DNA of 29,278 nt from assembly GCA_051883395.1 (NCBI GenBank), contig JBJETQ010000011.1, forward strand, positions 1 through 29,278. The letters are read 5' to 3'. The notes below the pieces were generated by a model. That model was given only the letters and a program-made list of their open reading frames with translations. It searched no databases and was not told where the DNA came from. Below are positions 1 to 7,921 of the stretch, in pieces. Both the position numbers and the translations under genes were made by a program. Source of the stretch: HGM11368 sp051883395. Its GTDB lineage: Bacteria; Bacillota; Clostridia; Christensenellales; UBA3700. How positions within the stretch are numbered: position 1 is the first letter of the stretch; each line of letters begins with the position of its first letter.

Positions 1-255
1 TGTATGCAAGACGGCTCGGAAAAAGCAAGCGACAATATGATTTTGTTTGTCGTCATCAACGCTACGTCTATTCAAATATTGCCCGCAACTATCATTGGTC
101 TGAGAGCAAGCAAAGGCGCAACTTCAGCTTCCGATATTATTTTGCCAAGCCTTATTGCAACGACTTTTTCTACCGTCATCGGCGTAATTCTATGCAAAGT
201 TTTTTCCTGGAAAAAAACCGAAAATAAACAAATTACTCTCAAAGATAAACTATGA
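1..255 (+). CDS. spmA: Spore maturation protein A, C-terminal part (partial at left edge)
   Basis: Only the last ~84 codons are in the window; the frame is open to base 1 and the true start lies upstream. The visible part carries a hydrophobic segment around residues 50-68 of the fragment and the stretch VVINATSIQILPATIIGLR, which resembles the C-terminus of SpmA, a membrane protein of the nucleoside-recognition (gate) family. SpmA acts with SpmB during sporulation and in Bacillus affects spore core dehydration and heat resistance. The stop codon overlaps the spmB start by four bases (ATGA), so the two are translationally coupled, as in other Firmicutes. The assignment rests on the motif and on the neighbouring spmB. 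Confidence 0.82.
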   Translation, partial: CMQDGSEKASDNMILFVVINATSIQILPATIIGLRASKGATSASDIILPSLIATTFSTVIGVILCKVFSWKKTENKQITLKDKL

Positions 256-758
256 GCGCATACATACTACCAGCATTTATAATCATTGTGATAATAATCG
301 GAATTATAAAAAAAGTCGCCGTGTTCGACTGCTTTGCGACAGGCGCTAAGGAAGGACTGAATCTTATAGTTTCGGTATTTCCTTTTTTGTGCGCAATTAT
401 GATTGCCGTAGAGCTGTTTTCCATGAGCGGACTGAGTAAGTATTTTTCTAAAATTCTGGAACCAGTATTGACTTTTTTGGGAATACCCAGCCAATTGTGC
501 GAATTGCTGATAATTCTGCCGCTCAGCGGCAACGGCTCTATCGCTATGCTGGAAAACATCTACACACAATACGGCGTCGACAGTTATATTGCCCGTTGCG
601 CTTCGGTAATCGTTAGCGCAAGTGAAACGGTGTTTTATATCGCTACAATGTACTTTTCGACCACCAAGGTTAAAAAGTTGAGATATGCCATTCCCGTGGC
701 GCTCTTTTCTACCTATGCCGGCGTAATAATATCCTGTCTGCTATGCAGATTTATATGA
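252..758 (+). CDS. spmB: Spore maturation protein B
   Basis: A 168-residue integral membrane protein, close to the usual SpmB length of about 175. It is almost entirely hydrophobic helices, with the gate/nucleoside-recognition features typical of the family: an early FATGAKEGL motif, the segment LPLSGNGSIAML near residue 92, and SASETVFYIATMYF near residue 122. SpmB works with SpmA in spore core dehydration; the biochemical activity is not established. The start is fixed by the ATGA overlap with spmA. There is no obvious terminator in the 30 bases before the convergent gene on the minus strand. Its presence suggests that the organism, or its recent ancestor, forms endospores. Confidence 0.9.
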   Translation: MSAYILPAFIIIVIIIGIIKKVAVFDCFATGAKEGLNLIVSVFPFLCAIMIAVELFSMSGLSKYFSKILEPVLTFLGIPSQLCELLIILPLSGNGSIAMLENIYTQYGVDSYIARCASVIVSASETVFYIATMYFSTTKVKKLRYAIPVALFSTYAGVIISCLLCRFI

Positions 759-788
759 CGTTTTCCTGATTTGTACGTATACGAGTAT

Positions 789-1451
789 TCATTGTGCCAG
801 TTTGAGAATGGTCGTCGTATCGATTATTGCCAGATGAGTCCTGTCTTTGTCGCAGACTGCTACAAACTGCCCTGCTACTTCTTCGATATGCCTTGTAGGA
901 CAGTCGCATTTGTCGCAACCGCCGGATATAATAAGTTCGTACAGCGTTCCGTCAACGTTGACTCTCGGCGGTTTGCCGTACTTTATTTTTTTGATGGCAA
1001 ATTTACTCTTACTCATAGCAATGAGCATTCTTACCGCATAAACGTTTTCTACCACCAGACTCAATCCGTAAGCCGCAATGACAAGCCCTATCATAACGCA
1101 AACTGCCATAAGCGTAGGGTTAAAAGAATGTGCCTTGATAAAGAAAAACGCAGCAATACATGCCGCAATCAAAGCCGCACCGACGACAAGTAAAACGATA
1201 CTTTTTGTCAGCACGTTTTTGACGGAATTGATTTTTTTGAGAGAAAGGCTGTTCTCGTCAACCTTATCAAGTCCTTCCAGCTGTGCGCTATGAATATACG
1301 AAGCGTCTAGAATTTTCTGATTTTCTTCTTCTCTTAGCTTCCTTCTCTCTGCCCAGTCGGGTTTTTTATTTATTTCCAATTCTGCGCCGCAATGCTTGCA
1401 AAATTTAGCGTCGTCTTCCACCAAACCTTTGCAAACGGGACAATTTTTCAT
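789..1451 (-). CDS. Zinc-ribbon membrane protein of unknown function
   Basis: A 220-residue protein if started at the ATG at 1451, which has GAGGAGGAG just upstream and overlaps the upstream gene's stop as ATGA; the longer reading frame upstream is not needed. Residues 4-21 form a zinc ribbon (C4-P-V-C7 ... C18-K-H-C21). A charged helical stretch follows, then two adjacent membrane segments (about 82-107 and 112-140). The C-terminal cytoplasmic part contains a second Cys/His cluster, GGCDKCDCPTRH, and a later Cys and His. Both ends should face the cytoplasm. I do not recognise a family beyond the zinc-ribbon start. It is the second gene of a two-gene operon with another membrane protein, so they may act together (inference). 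Confidence 0.75.
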   Translation of the reverse strand: MKNCPVCKGLVEDDAKFCKHCGAELEINKKPDWAERRKLREEENQKILDASYIHSAQLEGLDKVDENSLSLKKINSVKNVLTKSIVLLVVGAALIAACIAAFFFIKAHSFNPTLMAVCVMIGLVIAAYGLSLVVENVYAVRMLIAMSKSKFAIKKIKYGKPPRVNVDGTLYELIISGGCDKCDCPTRHIEEVAGQFVAVCDKDRTHLAIIDTTTILKLAQ

Positions 1452-2179
1452 CGGTTCTCCTCCTCGGCTACGACCTTTTTGGCTTGCGCTCTCGTAATCT
1501 GCCATCTCGCCAGCAAGATAGTAGCTCCCAACAATACGATAGGCAAAAGGTATGCTCCCACCCCTGTTACGAAAGAACTGCCTGCAATACCCTGCAACGA
1601 TATGACCATGAGCGTAATCAATTCGGCAAGACTAAGAACAAAGAATACTCCGCACAGAACGGCAAGCAAAAGCGGCGACGACTTTTTGTATGCGGCAACC
1701 ACTCCGACGATGGTAATTATTACCCACAGGGCAACAAATACGAAACTTACGGCATGTTGTAAATCAAGCGCTTTGTCCAGCATCTCAACCTGAGCCGACG
1801 TAAAGTTGGCGTCTATATAATTGCTGACCGCTTCCTGCATAATCTGATTGTTTGACCCTGACAGTCCGTTTGCAAGAAAGTCTATCCAGCCGCCTTCTCC
1901 CATCGTTATACTGGCAAACAGCAACGAGACGTTGTTGACTGACGACGTGGCCTGATATACTGCCGATTCATCTCCATCGTCCGACAAATCTATCTTTGCG
2001 GAGATACCTGTAACGGGCAGACAAAAACATACGGAAATAAGCACAACGAGCGCTATGACAACGTAAGGAAACCACCCGTCCAGTCGTCGGATAGTATTTT
2101 GCGCTTCGATAAGTCTCGGACTCGGCGCCTTGGAATTGGTCGCCTGCGTTCTGTTCTTCTTTTTTGATCTGCTTGCCAT
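1448..2179 (-). CDS. Four-helix membrane protein of unknown function
   Basis: A 243-residue protein starting at the ATG at 2179, chosen because AAAGG lies 8-9 bases upstream and the N-terminus becomes basic and soluble (MASRSKKKNRTQ). The longer frame would add an unlikely hydrophobic leader that overlaps the promoter. Predicted membrane segments lie near residues 36-58, 143-165, 170-193 and 205-228. The first loop of about 85 residues, acidic and rich in Ser and Asn, would be outside the cell. The basic N-terminus and the QAKKVVAEEENR tail would be cytoplasmic. I do not recognise the family. It is transcribed first in an operon with the zinc-ribbon membrane protein and overlaps it by four bases. 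Confidence 0.7.
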   Translation of the reverse strand: MASRSKKKNRTQATNSKAPSPRLIEAQNTIRRLDGWFPYVVIALVVLISVCFCLPVTGISAKIDLSDDGDESAVYQATSSVNNVSLLFASITMGEGGWIDFLANGLSGSNNQIMQEAVSNYIDANFTSAQVEMLDKALDLQHAVSFVFVALWVIITIVGVVAAYKKSSPLLLAVLCGVFFVLSLAELITLMVISLQGIAGSSFVTGVGAYLLPIVLLGATILLARWQITRAQAKKVVAEEENR

Positions 2180-2200
2180 AATTATACCTTTAACTAGTTT

Positions 2201-2229
2201 ATTATATAGCAAAAGCAAAAAAAATACAA
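2201..2229 (-). promoter_or_regulatory. Sigma-A type promoter for the two membrane-protein genes
   Basis: On the minus strand TTGTAT (2229-2224) is followed after 17 bases by TATAAT (2206-2201). Transcription should start near 2194, about 15 bases before the ATG at 2179, leaving just enough leader for the AAAGG ribosome binding site. Spacing and -10 box match the consensus; the -35 has two mismatches. Confidence 0.65.
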
Positions 2230-2288
2230 GGTATAAGCTGGTTATAAATGCACACATTAACAATACTTTACAAAAGGAGTATTGCTAT

Positions 2289-2501
2289 ATGATGATTATT
2301 ACCATTATTGCGACGTTGCTGATAATAATCGGTGCATTCAATTGGTTTGCTGTCGGCGTATTCGGATTTAACGTAATAAATTGGATATGTATGGGCAACA
2401 TGATTGCTCAAAGTATTATATACGGCATTGTCGGAATAGCAGGTCTTTGGGTGTTGGTTTATCTTATAGCCAACAAATTCAAGCTTACGAAATCGGCTTG
2501 A
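2289..2501 (+). CDS. DUF378 family small membrane protein
   Basis: A 70-residue protein. The start at 2289 is set by AAAGGAG at 2273-2279, nine bases upstream; a second ATG directly follows at 2292. The longer upstream frame has no ribosome site and would cross the divergent promoter. It has two membrane helices, about residues 2-25 and 38-60, with the FNWFAVGVFGFNV segment and GNMIAQSIIYGIVGIAGLW typical of DUF378 (YuzA-like) proteins. The function of the family is unknown. It stands alone on the plus strand between two minus-strand genes. Confidence 0.8.
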   Translation: MMIITIIATLLIIIGAFNWFAVGVFGFNVINWICMGNMIAQSIIYGIVGIAGLWVLVYLIANKFKLTKSA

Positions 2502-2505
2502 CGCT

Positions 2506-2519
2506 CCCCCGAACGGGGG
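2506..2519. terminator. Short GC hairpin between convergent genes
   Basis: CCCCC (2506-2510) and GGGGG (2515-2519) enclose a four-base GAAC loop, five bases after the DUF378 stop and seven bases from the end of the convergent gene. There is no T-tract on either strand, so it is at best a weak, possibly bidirectional terminator. Confidence 0.35.
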
Positions 2520-2525
2520 TACATA

Positions 2526-2975
2526 TCATACGATATTCATAAGATAATAACCAACGGCAAGTTGGTTGAGCATCATAAGGCGAGCATTTTCATTGTTCGC
2601 TTTTTCGTTGATTTCTCCAATCAAATCTACCGTATCCACGTTGATTTTACGCATCTGCCCTAGTATTTTGCGCAGGCTGTCGGAATTGTTGGGCGTGTAT
2701 TTTGTCGCAACGCTAAAAATGTTGTTTTTGTCAATACGTATCGAGTTTTTTGACAGCAATTTGATAATTTTTTGCAACAGTTGCACGTTTATTTCGTTCT
2801 TTGCATTATCCTTCAAAGTCTGTGCCATAGCATTAAGCGTATGAATGTTTTGCTTGATTTTGACAACGTATTGCAACAAAAAAACAGGCATATTGTCGTT
2901 TCCTATGCTTTCACGATATTCTTTGTTCATTCTTTTTATAGCTTCTTCGTCTGCTATCTTGTCGTCGTTATACAT
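2526..2975 (-). CDS. Hypothetical helical protein
   Basis: A 149-residue soluble protein. The start at 2975 is chosen because AAGGAG lies seven to eight bases upstream; the longer frame reads through AT-rich promoter DNA. The sequence is predicted almost wholly helical and charged, with heptad-like stretches such as IKQNIHTLNAMAQTLKDNA and LRKILGQMRKINVDTVDL. It has no Cys, signal peptide or membrane segment. I do not recognise a family. It is transcribed alone, divergently from the large operon beginning at 3064, with which it shares an 88-base promoter region. Confidence 0.6.
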   Translation of the reverse strand: MYNDDKIADEEAIKRMNKEYRESIGNDNMPVFLLQYVVKIKQNIHTLNAMAQTLKDNAKNEINVQLLQKIIKLLSKNSIRIDKNNIFSVATKYTPNNSDSLRKILGQMRKINVDTVDLIGEINEKANNENARLMMLNQLAVGYYLMNIV

Positions 2976-3028
2976 CGTCCACTCCTTATATATATAATAT
3001 TCAAAACAAAATAAATAATAAGTAATTG

Positions 3029-3057
3029 TTGCATTTTCTGCCGTCAACGCTTATAAT
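3029..3057 (+). promoter_or_regulatory. Promoter giving a predicted leaderless transcript
   Basis: TTGCAT (3029-3034), a 17-base spacer, then a perfect TATAAT (3052-3057). Only six bases separate the -10 box from the ATG at 3064, so the expected start of transcription falls on or next to the start codon. No ribosome binding site lies upstream of that ATG or of the next in-frame ATG at 3073. Confidence 0.65.
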
Positions 3058-3063
3058 GCTAGT

Positions 3064-4716
3064 ATGGATAATATGATTTTAACTCCCGTACAATTGTGGG
3101 AAGACTACGACCCCCAAGCACAACCGCTGGAAGCTTCTTTCCAACAATTTGAAGATAAGGGAAGTTATTTTTACTTGCAAGGCTATTTCAACGGCGACAA
3201 ATATGACGACGGCGTTGTCCGCATATTTTTTAATGGCAGAATTCCCAAGGACGAATGCAAAAAAGTCGCAATTCTGGTGGACGACTATGACGGCAACCGG
3301 GACGAAAGTGCATTTGTCGGTTTGATAAATCAAGGCTTTGGCTACATCTTCTTTGATTATTGTGGCGAAAAACCCGGCAAACGCCATTATACCAAATATC
3401 CTAAAAGCGTCGATTACGCCAATCTTTGCCGTGCGGGAGAGCATCTCGACCATGCCATTCCTACGGCAAAAGACACCTGCCACTTTGTATGGACCAAAGT
3501 GTGCCGCAGAGTCGTAACTCTCGCAACGCAGTTGCTTGGCAAGAGTGTACAGATATATCTTATCGGTCTGCGCAAAGGTTCGACAATAGCATGGCAGACG
3601 GCAGGTATGGACGGCAGAATTTCCGGTCTGGTGGCTACTCTCAATGCCGGCTGGGAAGAATACGGGGACTATCATAAGTTCAGCGACAACGACATAGTTC
3701 TGAGCGACGAACGTGCAAGATGGCTCGCAGGTTGCGCTCCGCAGACTTACGCAAGATTTATCAAATGTCCTACGCTCTTTATCGGGGCAAGCAACAGCGA
3801 CCTGACTCCTGTCGACAGATTGGAAAACACTCTCAACGTAATAGCCGAAAAAAATATGCTCAAAAAGTGCATTTGCGTAGGCCATTGTAACAGCGTGGAC
3901 ATCACCGCCGTAAAACTCGTTATGAAATGGTTGCAGGCAACGTCCTGCGGCGATTTGTTGCCACACTCACCAAAGATGAGTCTTTGCGTAAAAGACGGAA
4001 GATTGATGGCAAACGTGGAGTTTGACACAAGCGTCGCCGTAAGCGAAAGATACGTATATTATTCTTACGACGAGCTGGACCCTAAACTGCGCAACTGGAA
4101 TAAAATAAGCGTTGACGAAGGTGCAGACAGCGTTGTTATACCGGTGTATGCCAACAACGAAAGAGTGTATGCTTATGCGCAGATAACTTATGCGGAAGGC
4201 TACTCTCTCTCCTGCCTGCTACGCACGTATGAAGTCGGGGAAGACGAGCTTACTTTTACACCGCTCAAACGCTCTCAGATAATTTATGAGCGCAAAAAAG
4301 GCACGAGCGATTGGATAGCGGAACAAGGCGATAGCTTTGAAGTAAGCAAAAGCCCTGTTATGCAAAAAGGCGCACTCGACATTATGGGTATAACCGCAGA
4401 GAGCGGCGACCTGACCACTTATACTCTGGGCGAAGACAAATATTTTGCCGACGATGACAACTTGCTCCAATTCGACACTTTTTGTCCGCAAGAAAGGGTT
4501 TTGGAAATAGAATTGGTGGTAGAAGTATGCAGCAAGACCGCACGCTACGTTGCATTTGTAAAATTGGGCGACGGCGAAGCATGGCAAAAGCACGCAATTG
4601 AAAAACAACGTTTCAAAACCGCCGATATGCTGCCGCTCAAAAGTTGGAAGGGCGTCAAAAAGCTTACTTTTAAAAGTATAGGCGGAGTGTTGATAAACAA
4701 CATACTTTGGGTATAG
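3064..4716 (+). CDS. Alpha/beta-hydrolase-fold protein with no nucleophilic serine
   Basis: A 550-residue protein in two parts. Residues ~1-300 look like an esterase or dienelactone-hydrolase-type alpha/beta hydrolase: strand AILVDDYDG near 69, FDYCGEKPGKRHYT near 100, an elbow near 168-172, an acid-site candidate D246 (GASNSDLTPVDRL) and a histidine candidate H274 (GHCNSVD). The elbow reads G168-L-R170-K-G172, so the serine of the usual G-x-S-x-G is Arg. Residues ~310-550 are beta-rich and may be a carbohydrate- or ligand-binding module (inference). No signal peptide is visible. It heads a six-gene run ending with rlmB; the next gene starts one base after its stop. It may be a pseudoenzyme or use other chemistry; the substrate is unknown. 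Confidence 0.65.
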   Translation: MDNMILTPVQLWEDYDPQAQPLEASFQQFEDKGSYFYLQGYFNGDKYDDGVVRIFFNGRIPKDECKKVAILVDDYDGNRDESAFVGLINQGFGYIFFDYCGEKPGKRHYTKYPKSVDYANLCRAGEHLDHAIPTAKDTCHFVWTKVCRRVVTLATQLLGKSVQIYLIGLRKGSTIAWQTAGMDGRISGLVATLNAGWEEYGDYHKFSDNDIVLSDERARWLAGCAPQTYARFIKCPTLFIGASNSDLTPVDRLENTLNVIAEKNMLKKCICVGHCNSVDITAVKLVMKWLQATSCGDLLPHSPKMSLCVKDGRLMANVEFDTSVAVSERYVYYSYDELDPKLRNWNKISVDEGADSVVIPVYANNERVYAYAQITYAEGYSLSCLLRTYEVGEDELTFTPLKRSQIIYERKKGTSDWIAEQGDSFEVSKSPVMQKGALDIMGITAESGDLTTYTLGEDKYFADDDNLLQFDTFCPQERVLEIELVVEVCSKTARYVAFVKLGDGEAWQKHAIEKQRFKTADMLPLKSWKGVKKLTFKSIGGVLINNILWV

Positions 4717-4717
4717 T

Positions 4718-4909
4718 ATGGACTATAAAATCGGAGACGTCGTAACGACGAAAAAGCCCCACCCTTGCGGCGGCAATAAGTGGGAAATAATAAGGACGGG
4801 CGCAGACTACAAGTTGAAGTGCCTTACTTGCGGCAGAGTCGTAATGTTGGACGGCGAAAGCGCAAAAAAAGCCATAAAATCTTTGGCAAAGGACGTAAAA
4901 AATGACTAG
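4718..4909 (+). CDS. DUF951 family small zinc-finger-like protein
   Basis: A 63-residue protein matching DUF951: MDYKIGDVVTTKKPHPCGG at the N-terminus, then WEIIRTGADYKLKCLTCGR. The Cys at ~17 and the C-x2-C at ~35-38 suggest metal binding. Family function is unknown, though it is widespread in Firmicutes and often found near translation or DNA-segregation genes. There is no clear ribosome binding site; the ATG lies one base after the preceding stop (TAGTATG), which suggests translational coupling. The end overlaps the start of lepB by eight bases. Confidence 0.85.
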   Translation: MDYKIGDVVTTKKPHPCGGNKWEIIRTGADYKLKCLTCGRVVMLDGESAKKAIKSLAKDVKND

Positions 4910-5444
4910 AAGACCCGCCTTGCTCAATTTTATAAACGTAATTCTGACTCTCATAATCATCTTGTTGATACTGGCAATTGTATCTTTACTGTGGATTATT
5001 ACTCCTATGAGAGTAAGCGGAAATTCTATGCAAAACACGTTGCAGGACAACGATATTATCTGGGTTCAGAAGGTAGGATATTCTTTGCAAAAAGGCGACA
5101 TCATCGTCTTCAAACGTCCCGGAGCAACTTCTCCGCCGGTAAAAAGAATCATTGCCACGGCGGGCGATACGGTGCAGTTTGACATGGAAAAGGGATACAA
5201 AATCAACGGCGAATACTTAGACGAAGATTATTTGTCCCAATCACCGGACGAAATGTATGGCGAAGAATACTTTACAGGTTCGCACCAGGACGCAACCGTC
5301 AGCGCACTTCTGATGACGTCGGGTATAATAGTAGGAGAAAACCAGTTGTTTGTTCTCGGAGACAACAGAAGCGTATCTTTGGATAGCCACAGCTACGGCT
5401 GTATAGAAATATCATGGATTGTCGGAAAAGTAGTCAATAAATAA
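4902..5444 (+). CDS. lepB: Signal peptidase I
   Basis: A 180-residue type I (S26) signal peptidase of the short Gram-positive kind. A single N-terminal membrane anchor (about residues 9-34) is followed by the catalytic domain outside the membrane. The catalytic Ser is S42 in SGNSMQNTL (box B), and the general-base Lys is K81 in PPVKRIIATAGD (box D). Box E is visible as VLGDNRSVSLDSHSYG near 150-165. It cleaves signal peptides from Sec- and Tat-exported preproteins. The start overlaps the DUF951 gene by eight bases; AAAGGACG lies upstream within that gene. The organism may well have further paralogues, so the symbol denotes the family. Confidence 0.92.
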   Translation: MTRRPALLNFINVILTLIIILLILAIVSLLWIITPMRVSGNSMQNTLQDNDIIWVQKVGYSLQKGDIIVFKRPGATSPPVKRIIATAGDTVQFDMEKGYKINGEYLDEDYLSQSPDEMYGEEYFTGSHQDATVSALLMTSGIIVGENQLFVLGDNRSVSLDSHSYGCIEISWIVGKVVNK

Positions 5445-5453
5445 GGAGAAGAT

Positions 5454-5738
5454 ATGAAAGCAATAGTATCGGTAATAGGAAAAGACAAAAAAGGCATTAT
5501 CGCCAAGGTTGCAACTAAACTCAGCGACATGGATGTCAATATCGAAGACATCTCGCAAACCATTATGCAGAACTTCTTTACTATGATAATGGCGGTTGAC
5601 CTGAGCGAAAGCAAATATAATTTTGAACAGGTAAAACAGCAACTTGTAGAAACCGGACAAGCCTTGGGTGTGGAAATTCATATTCAATCGCAGTCTATTT
5701 TTGAAAGCATGCACCAACTCACCAACACTACTCTGTAA
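5454..5738 (+). CDS. ACT domain protein, UPF0237 family
   Basis: A 94-residue single-domain protein. MKAIVSVIGKDKKGIIAKV is the first strand and ligand-facing loop of an ACT domain, and DMDVNIEDISQTIMQNFFTM continues it; this pattern is typical of UPF0237 (GcvR-like). AAGGAG precedes the ATG at a good distance. ACT domains bind amino acids or other small ligands and often regulate a partner. The next gene, 11 bases downstream, is UPF0210, the usual neighbour of UPF0237 genes in Firmicutes, so they probably work as a pair; the ligand is not known. Confidence 0.88.
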   Translation: MKAIVSVIGKDKKGIIAKVATKLSDMDVNIEDISQTIMQNFFTMIMAVDLSESKYNFEQVKQQLVETGQALGVEIHIQSQSIFESMHQLTNTTL

Positions 5739-5749
5739 ACGGAAGAAAT

Positions 5750-7099
5750 ATGTATACCAATAAAGAAATTATCGAAACAATAAACATGGTCTCTCACCAA
5801 CATCTCGACGTGAGAACTATAACTATGGGCATATCGCTGATGGATTGTATCAGCGACAGCAAGACACGCACTTGCGAAAAAATTTATGAAAAAATAATGC
5901 GCAAGGCAAGCAATCTCGTCAAAGTCGGTGAACAAATAAGCTCCGAGATAGGCGTACCTATCGTCAACAAGCGTGTATCTGTTACGCCAATCAGTCTTGT
6001 GAGTGCTTCGAGCCACGGACATCTTGAAATAATACAGACTCTCGACAAAATAGCAGACGAAATAGGCATTGACTTTTTGGGTGGCTATTCCGCACTTGTT
6101 CATAAAGCGATGAGTCCTTATGAAGAAGAATTTATCCGTTCTATTCCGCAAGCTCTGTCCACTACCAAAAAGATTTGTTCTTCCGTCAACGTAGCCACTT
6201 CCAAGGCCGGAATAAATATGGACGCTGTGGCTCTGATGGGCAAAATCGTCAAAGAATGTGCGCTTGCCACCAAGGACAACGATTCGATGGCTTGCGCTAA
6301 ACTCGTTGTTTTTGCCAATGCGGTAGAAGACAATCCTTTTATGGCGGGTGCTTTTCTCGGAAGCGGAGAAGACGATACCGTCATCAACGTAGGCGTATCC
6401 GGTCCCGGCGTAGTAAAAACCGCTCTGGAAAAGGTTTCGGGCGACTTGACGCAGGTTGCCGAGTGTATCAAACAAACGGCTTTCAAAATTACTCGTGTAG
6501 GACAGCTGGTTGCAAAAGAAGCCGCTGACAGACTGGGTGTATCCAGCGGAATCGTCGACCTTTCTCTTGCCCCTACTCCTGTGGTAGGCGACAGCGTGGC
6601 TCATATCCTTGAAGAAATAGGGCTGGAAAGCGTGGGCGCATGCGGCACTACCGCAACGCTTGCCATGCTCAACGACGCCGTCAAGAAAGGCGGTATTATG
6701 GCAAGCAGCCACGTAGGCGGACTCAGCGGTGCATTTATTCCTGTTTCGGAAGACGCAGGTATGATAAGAGCCGCAGAAAGCGGAGCGCTGAATATCGAAA
6801 AACTGGAAGCAATGACGGCGGTATGCTCTGTCGGTCTGGATATGATTGCAATACCGGGCGATACCCCTGCCGACGTGATATCGGCTTTGATTGCCGACGA
6901 GATAGCGATAGGCGTCGTCAATACAAAGACTACGGCTGTGAGAGTTATACCTGTATATGGCAAAAAAGAAGGCGAATATGCCGAGTTCGGCGGTTTGCTG
7001 GGACGTGCTCCTATTATGAAAATCAGTCGCTATTCCCCTAGCAAATTTATTGCAAGGGGCGGACGTATCCCTGCACCATTGCACAGCAACAAAAACTGA
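5750..7099 (+). CDS. UPF0210 / DUF711 (PFL family) protein
   Basis: A 449-residue cytoplasmic protein, of the usual length for UPF0210 (about 445-455). Typical segments are visible: EIIETINMVSHQHLDVRTIT at the start, the glycine-rich GVSGPGVVKTAL near 213-224, FKITRVGQLVAKEAADRLG near 245, and DLSLAPTPVVGDSVAHILEE near 271. The family has structural similarity to glycyl-radical (PFL-like) folds, but I see no glycyl radical loop and the reaction is not established. The ribosome site is weak (GGAAG). It pairs with the ACT protein upstream and is followed ten bases later by rlmB. Confidence 0.88.
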   Translation: MYTNKEIIETINMVSHQHLDVRTITMGISLMDCISDSKTRTCEKIYEKIMRKASNLVKVGEQISSEIGVPIVNKRVSVTPISLVSASSHGHLEIIQTLDKIADEIGIDFLGGYSALVHKAMSPYEEEFIRSIPQALSTTKKICSSVNVATSKAGINMDAVALMGKIVKECALATKDNDSMACAKLVVFANAVEDNPFMAGAFLGSGEDDTVINVGVSGPGVVKTALEKVSGDLTQVAECIKQTAFKITRVGQLVAKEAADRLGVSSGIVDLSLAPTPVVGDSVAHILEEIGLESVGACGTTATLAMLNDAVKKGGIMASSHVGGLSGAFIPVSEDAGMIRAAESGALNIEKLEAMTAVCSVGLDMIAIPGDTPADVISALIADEIAIGVVNTKTTAVRVIPVYGKKEGEYAEFGGLLGRAPIMKISRYSPSKFIARGGRIPAPLHSNKN

Positions 7100-7109
7100 C
7101 GGAGAACTT

Positions 7110-7832
7110 ATGCAAGCAGAAGGAAAAAATGCCGTAAACGAAGCCTTGGAGAGCGATATCGGCGTGCGCAAAGTGTATGCATGCAAAAATATGAAGGAGA
7201 TTGTCTCCATCGTCGATAAGGCAAAATCAAAAAATATACCCATCGTGATGACCGACAAGCGAGAACTTGACAAATTGTCGGAAACAGGCAGACATCAGGG
7301 CGTAATTGCCGTTTGCAAAGATTTTGAATATACTCCGCTTGACAAGATTATCGCAAAAGCACGCAATGCGGAACAAAATCTGTTTCTTATCATTCTCGAC
7401 GGTATCGAAGACCCGCATAATCTCGGCAGTATCGTAAGAGTTGCCGAATGTTGCGGAGCGCATGGGGTAATCATTCCTTCCCACAGGGCTGTCGGAGTTA
7501 CGCCCACCGTTATCAGAGTATCGGCAGGTGCGACCAACCACGTCGATATCTGTATGGTAAGCAATATCAACGACGTAATAAGAAAATTGAAAGACGACTT
7601 TGTCAACGTGGTTTGCGCAGACATGGACGGAGAACCGCTGTATAAGTCCAGACTCGACGGCGATATTGCCATCGTGATAGGCAGCGAAGGCAACGGCGTA
7701 AAAGCGTTGACGGCAAAACTTTGCGACAAGACCGTGGCTATTCCGCAATTCGGAAAGGTCAATTCTCTCAATGCTTCGGTAGCATGCGGAATCATATGCT
7801 ACGAAGTAGTAAGACAAAGATTGACCAGATAA
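7110..7832 (+). CDS. rlmB: 23S rRNA (guanosine-2'-O-)-methyltransferase, TrmH/RlmB family
   Basis: A 240-residue SPOUT methyltransferase. The start at 7110 is chosen for GGAG six bases upstream and because EGKNAVNEALES matches the family's N-terminus (EGRNxVxEAL). An L30e-like RNA-binding domain spans about residues 1-72, followed by the SpoU domain. The latter has motif 1 LDGIEDPHNLGSIVR, motif 2 IVIGSEGNGV and motif 3 NSLNASVACGI, which form the knotted SAM site. RlmB methylates the ribose of G2251 in the 23S rRNA P-loop (E. coli numbering). Other TrmH-family targets cannot be excluded by sequence alone. It is the last gene of the operon and is followed by a hairpin. Confidence 0.88.
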   Translation: MQAEGKNAVNEALESDIGVRKVYACKNMKEIVSIVDKAKSKNIPIVMTDKRELDKLSETGRHQGVIAVCKDFEYTPLDKIIAKARNAEQNLFLIILDGIEDPHNLGSIVRVAECCGAHGVIIPSHRAVGVTPTVIRVSAGATNHVDICMVSNINDVIRKLKDDFVNVVCADMDGEPLYKSRLDGDIAIVIGSEGNGVKALTAKLCDKTVAIPQFGKVNSLNASVACGIICYEVVRQRLTR

Positions 7833-7834
7833 AC

Positions 7835-7866
7835 CGAAAAGCCCACGATATTCTCGGGGCTTTTCG
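7835..7866 (+). terminator. Terminator-like hairpin after rlmB
   Basis: CGAAAAGCCC (7835-7844) pairs with GGGCTTTTCG (7857-7866) around a 12-base loop, two bases after the rlmB stop. The T-rich part lies within the stem and no long T-run follows, so termination may be partial. Confidence 0.55.
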
Positions 7867-7921
7867 ATGTCAAATGACTGAAAGAAAAAATTATGCTTTG
7901 CTATCTAATCTATACTTACAT

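Noticed and set aside
5684..7273. A 529-codon minus-strand open frame across the UPF0210 gene.
   Set aside because: The plus-strand UPF0210 and rlmB proteins are clearly real; the antisense product has low-complexity, unnatural composition.
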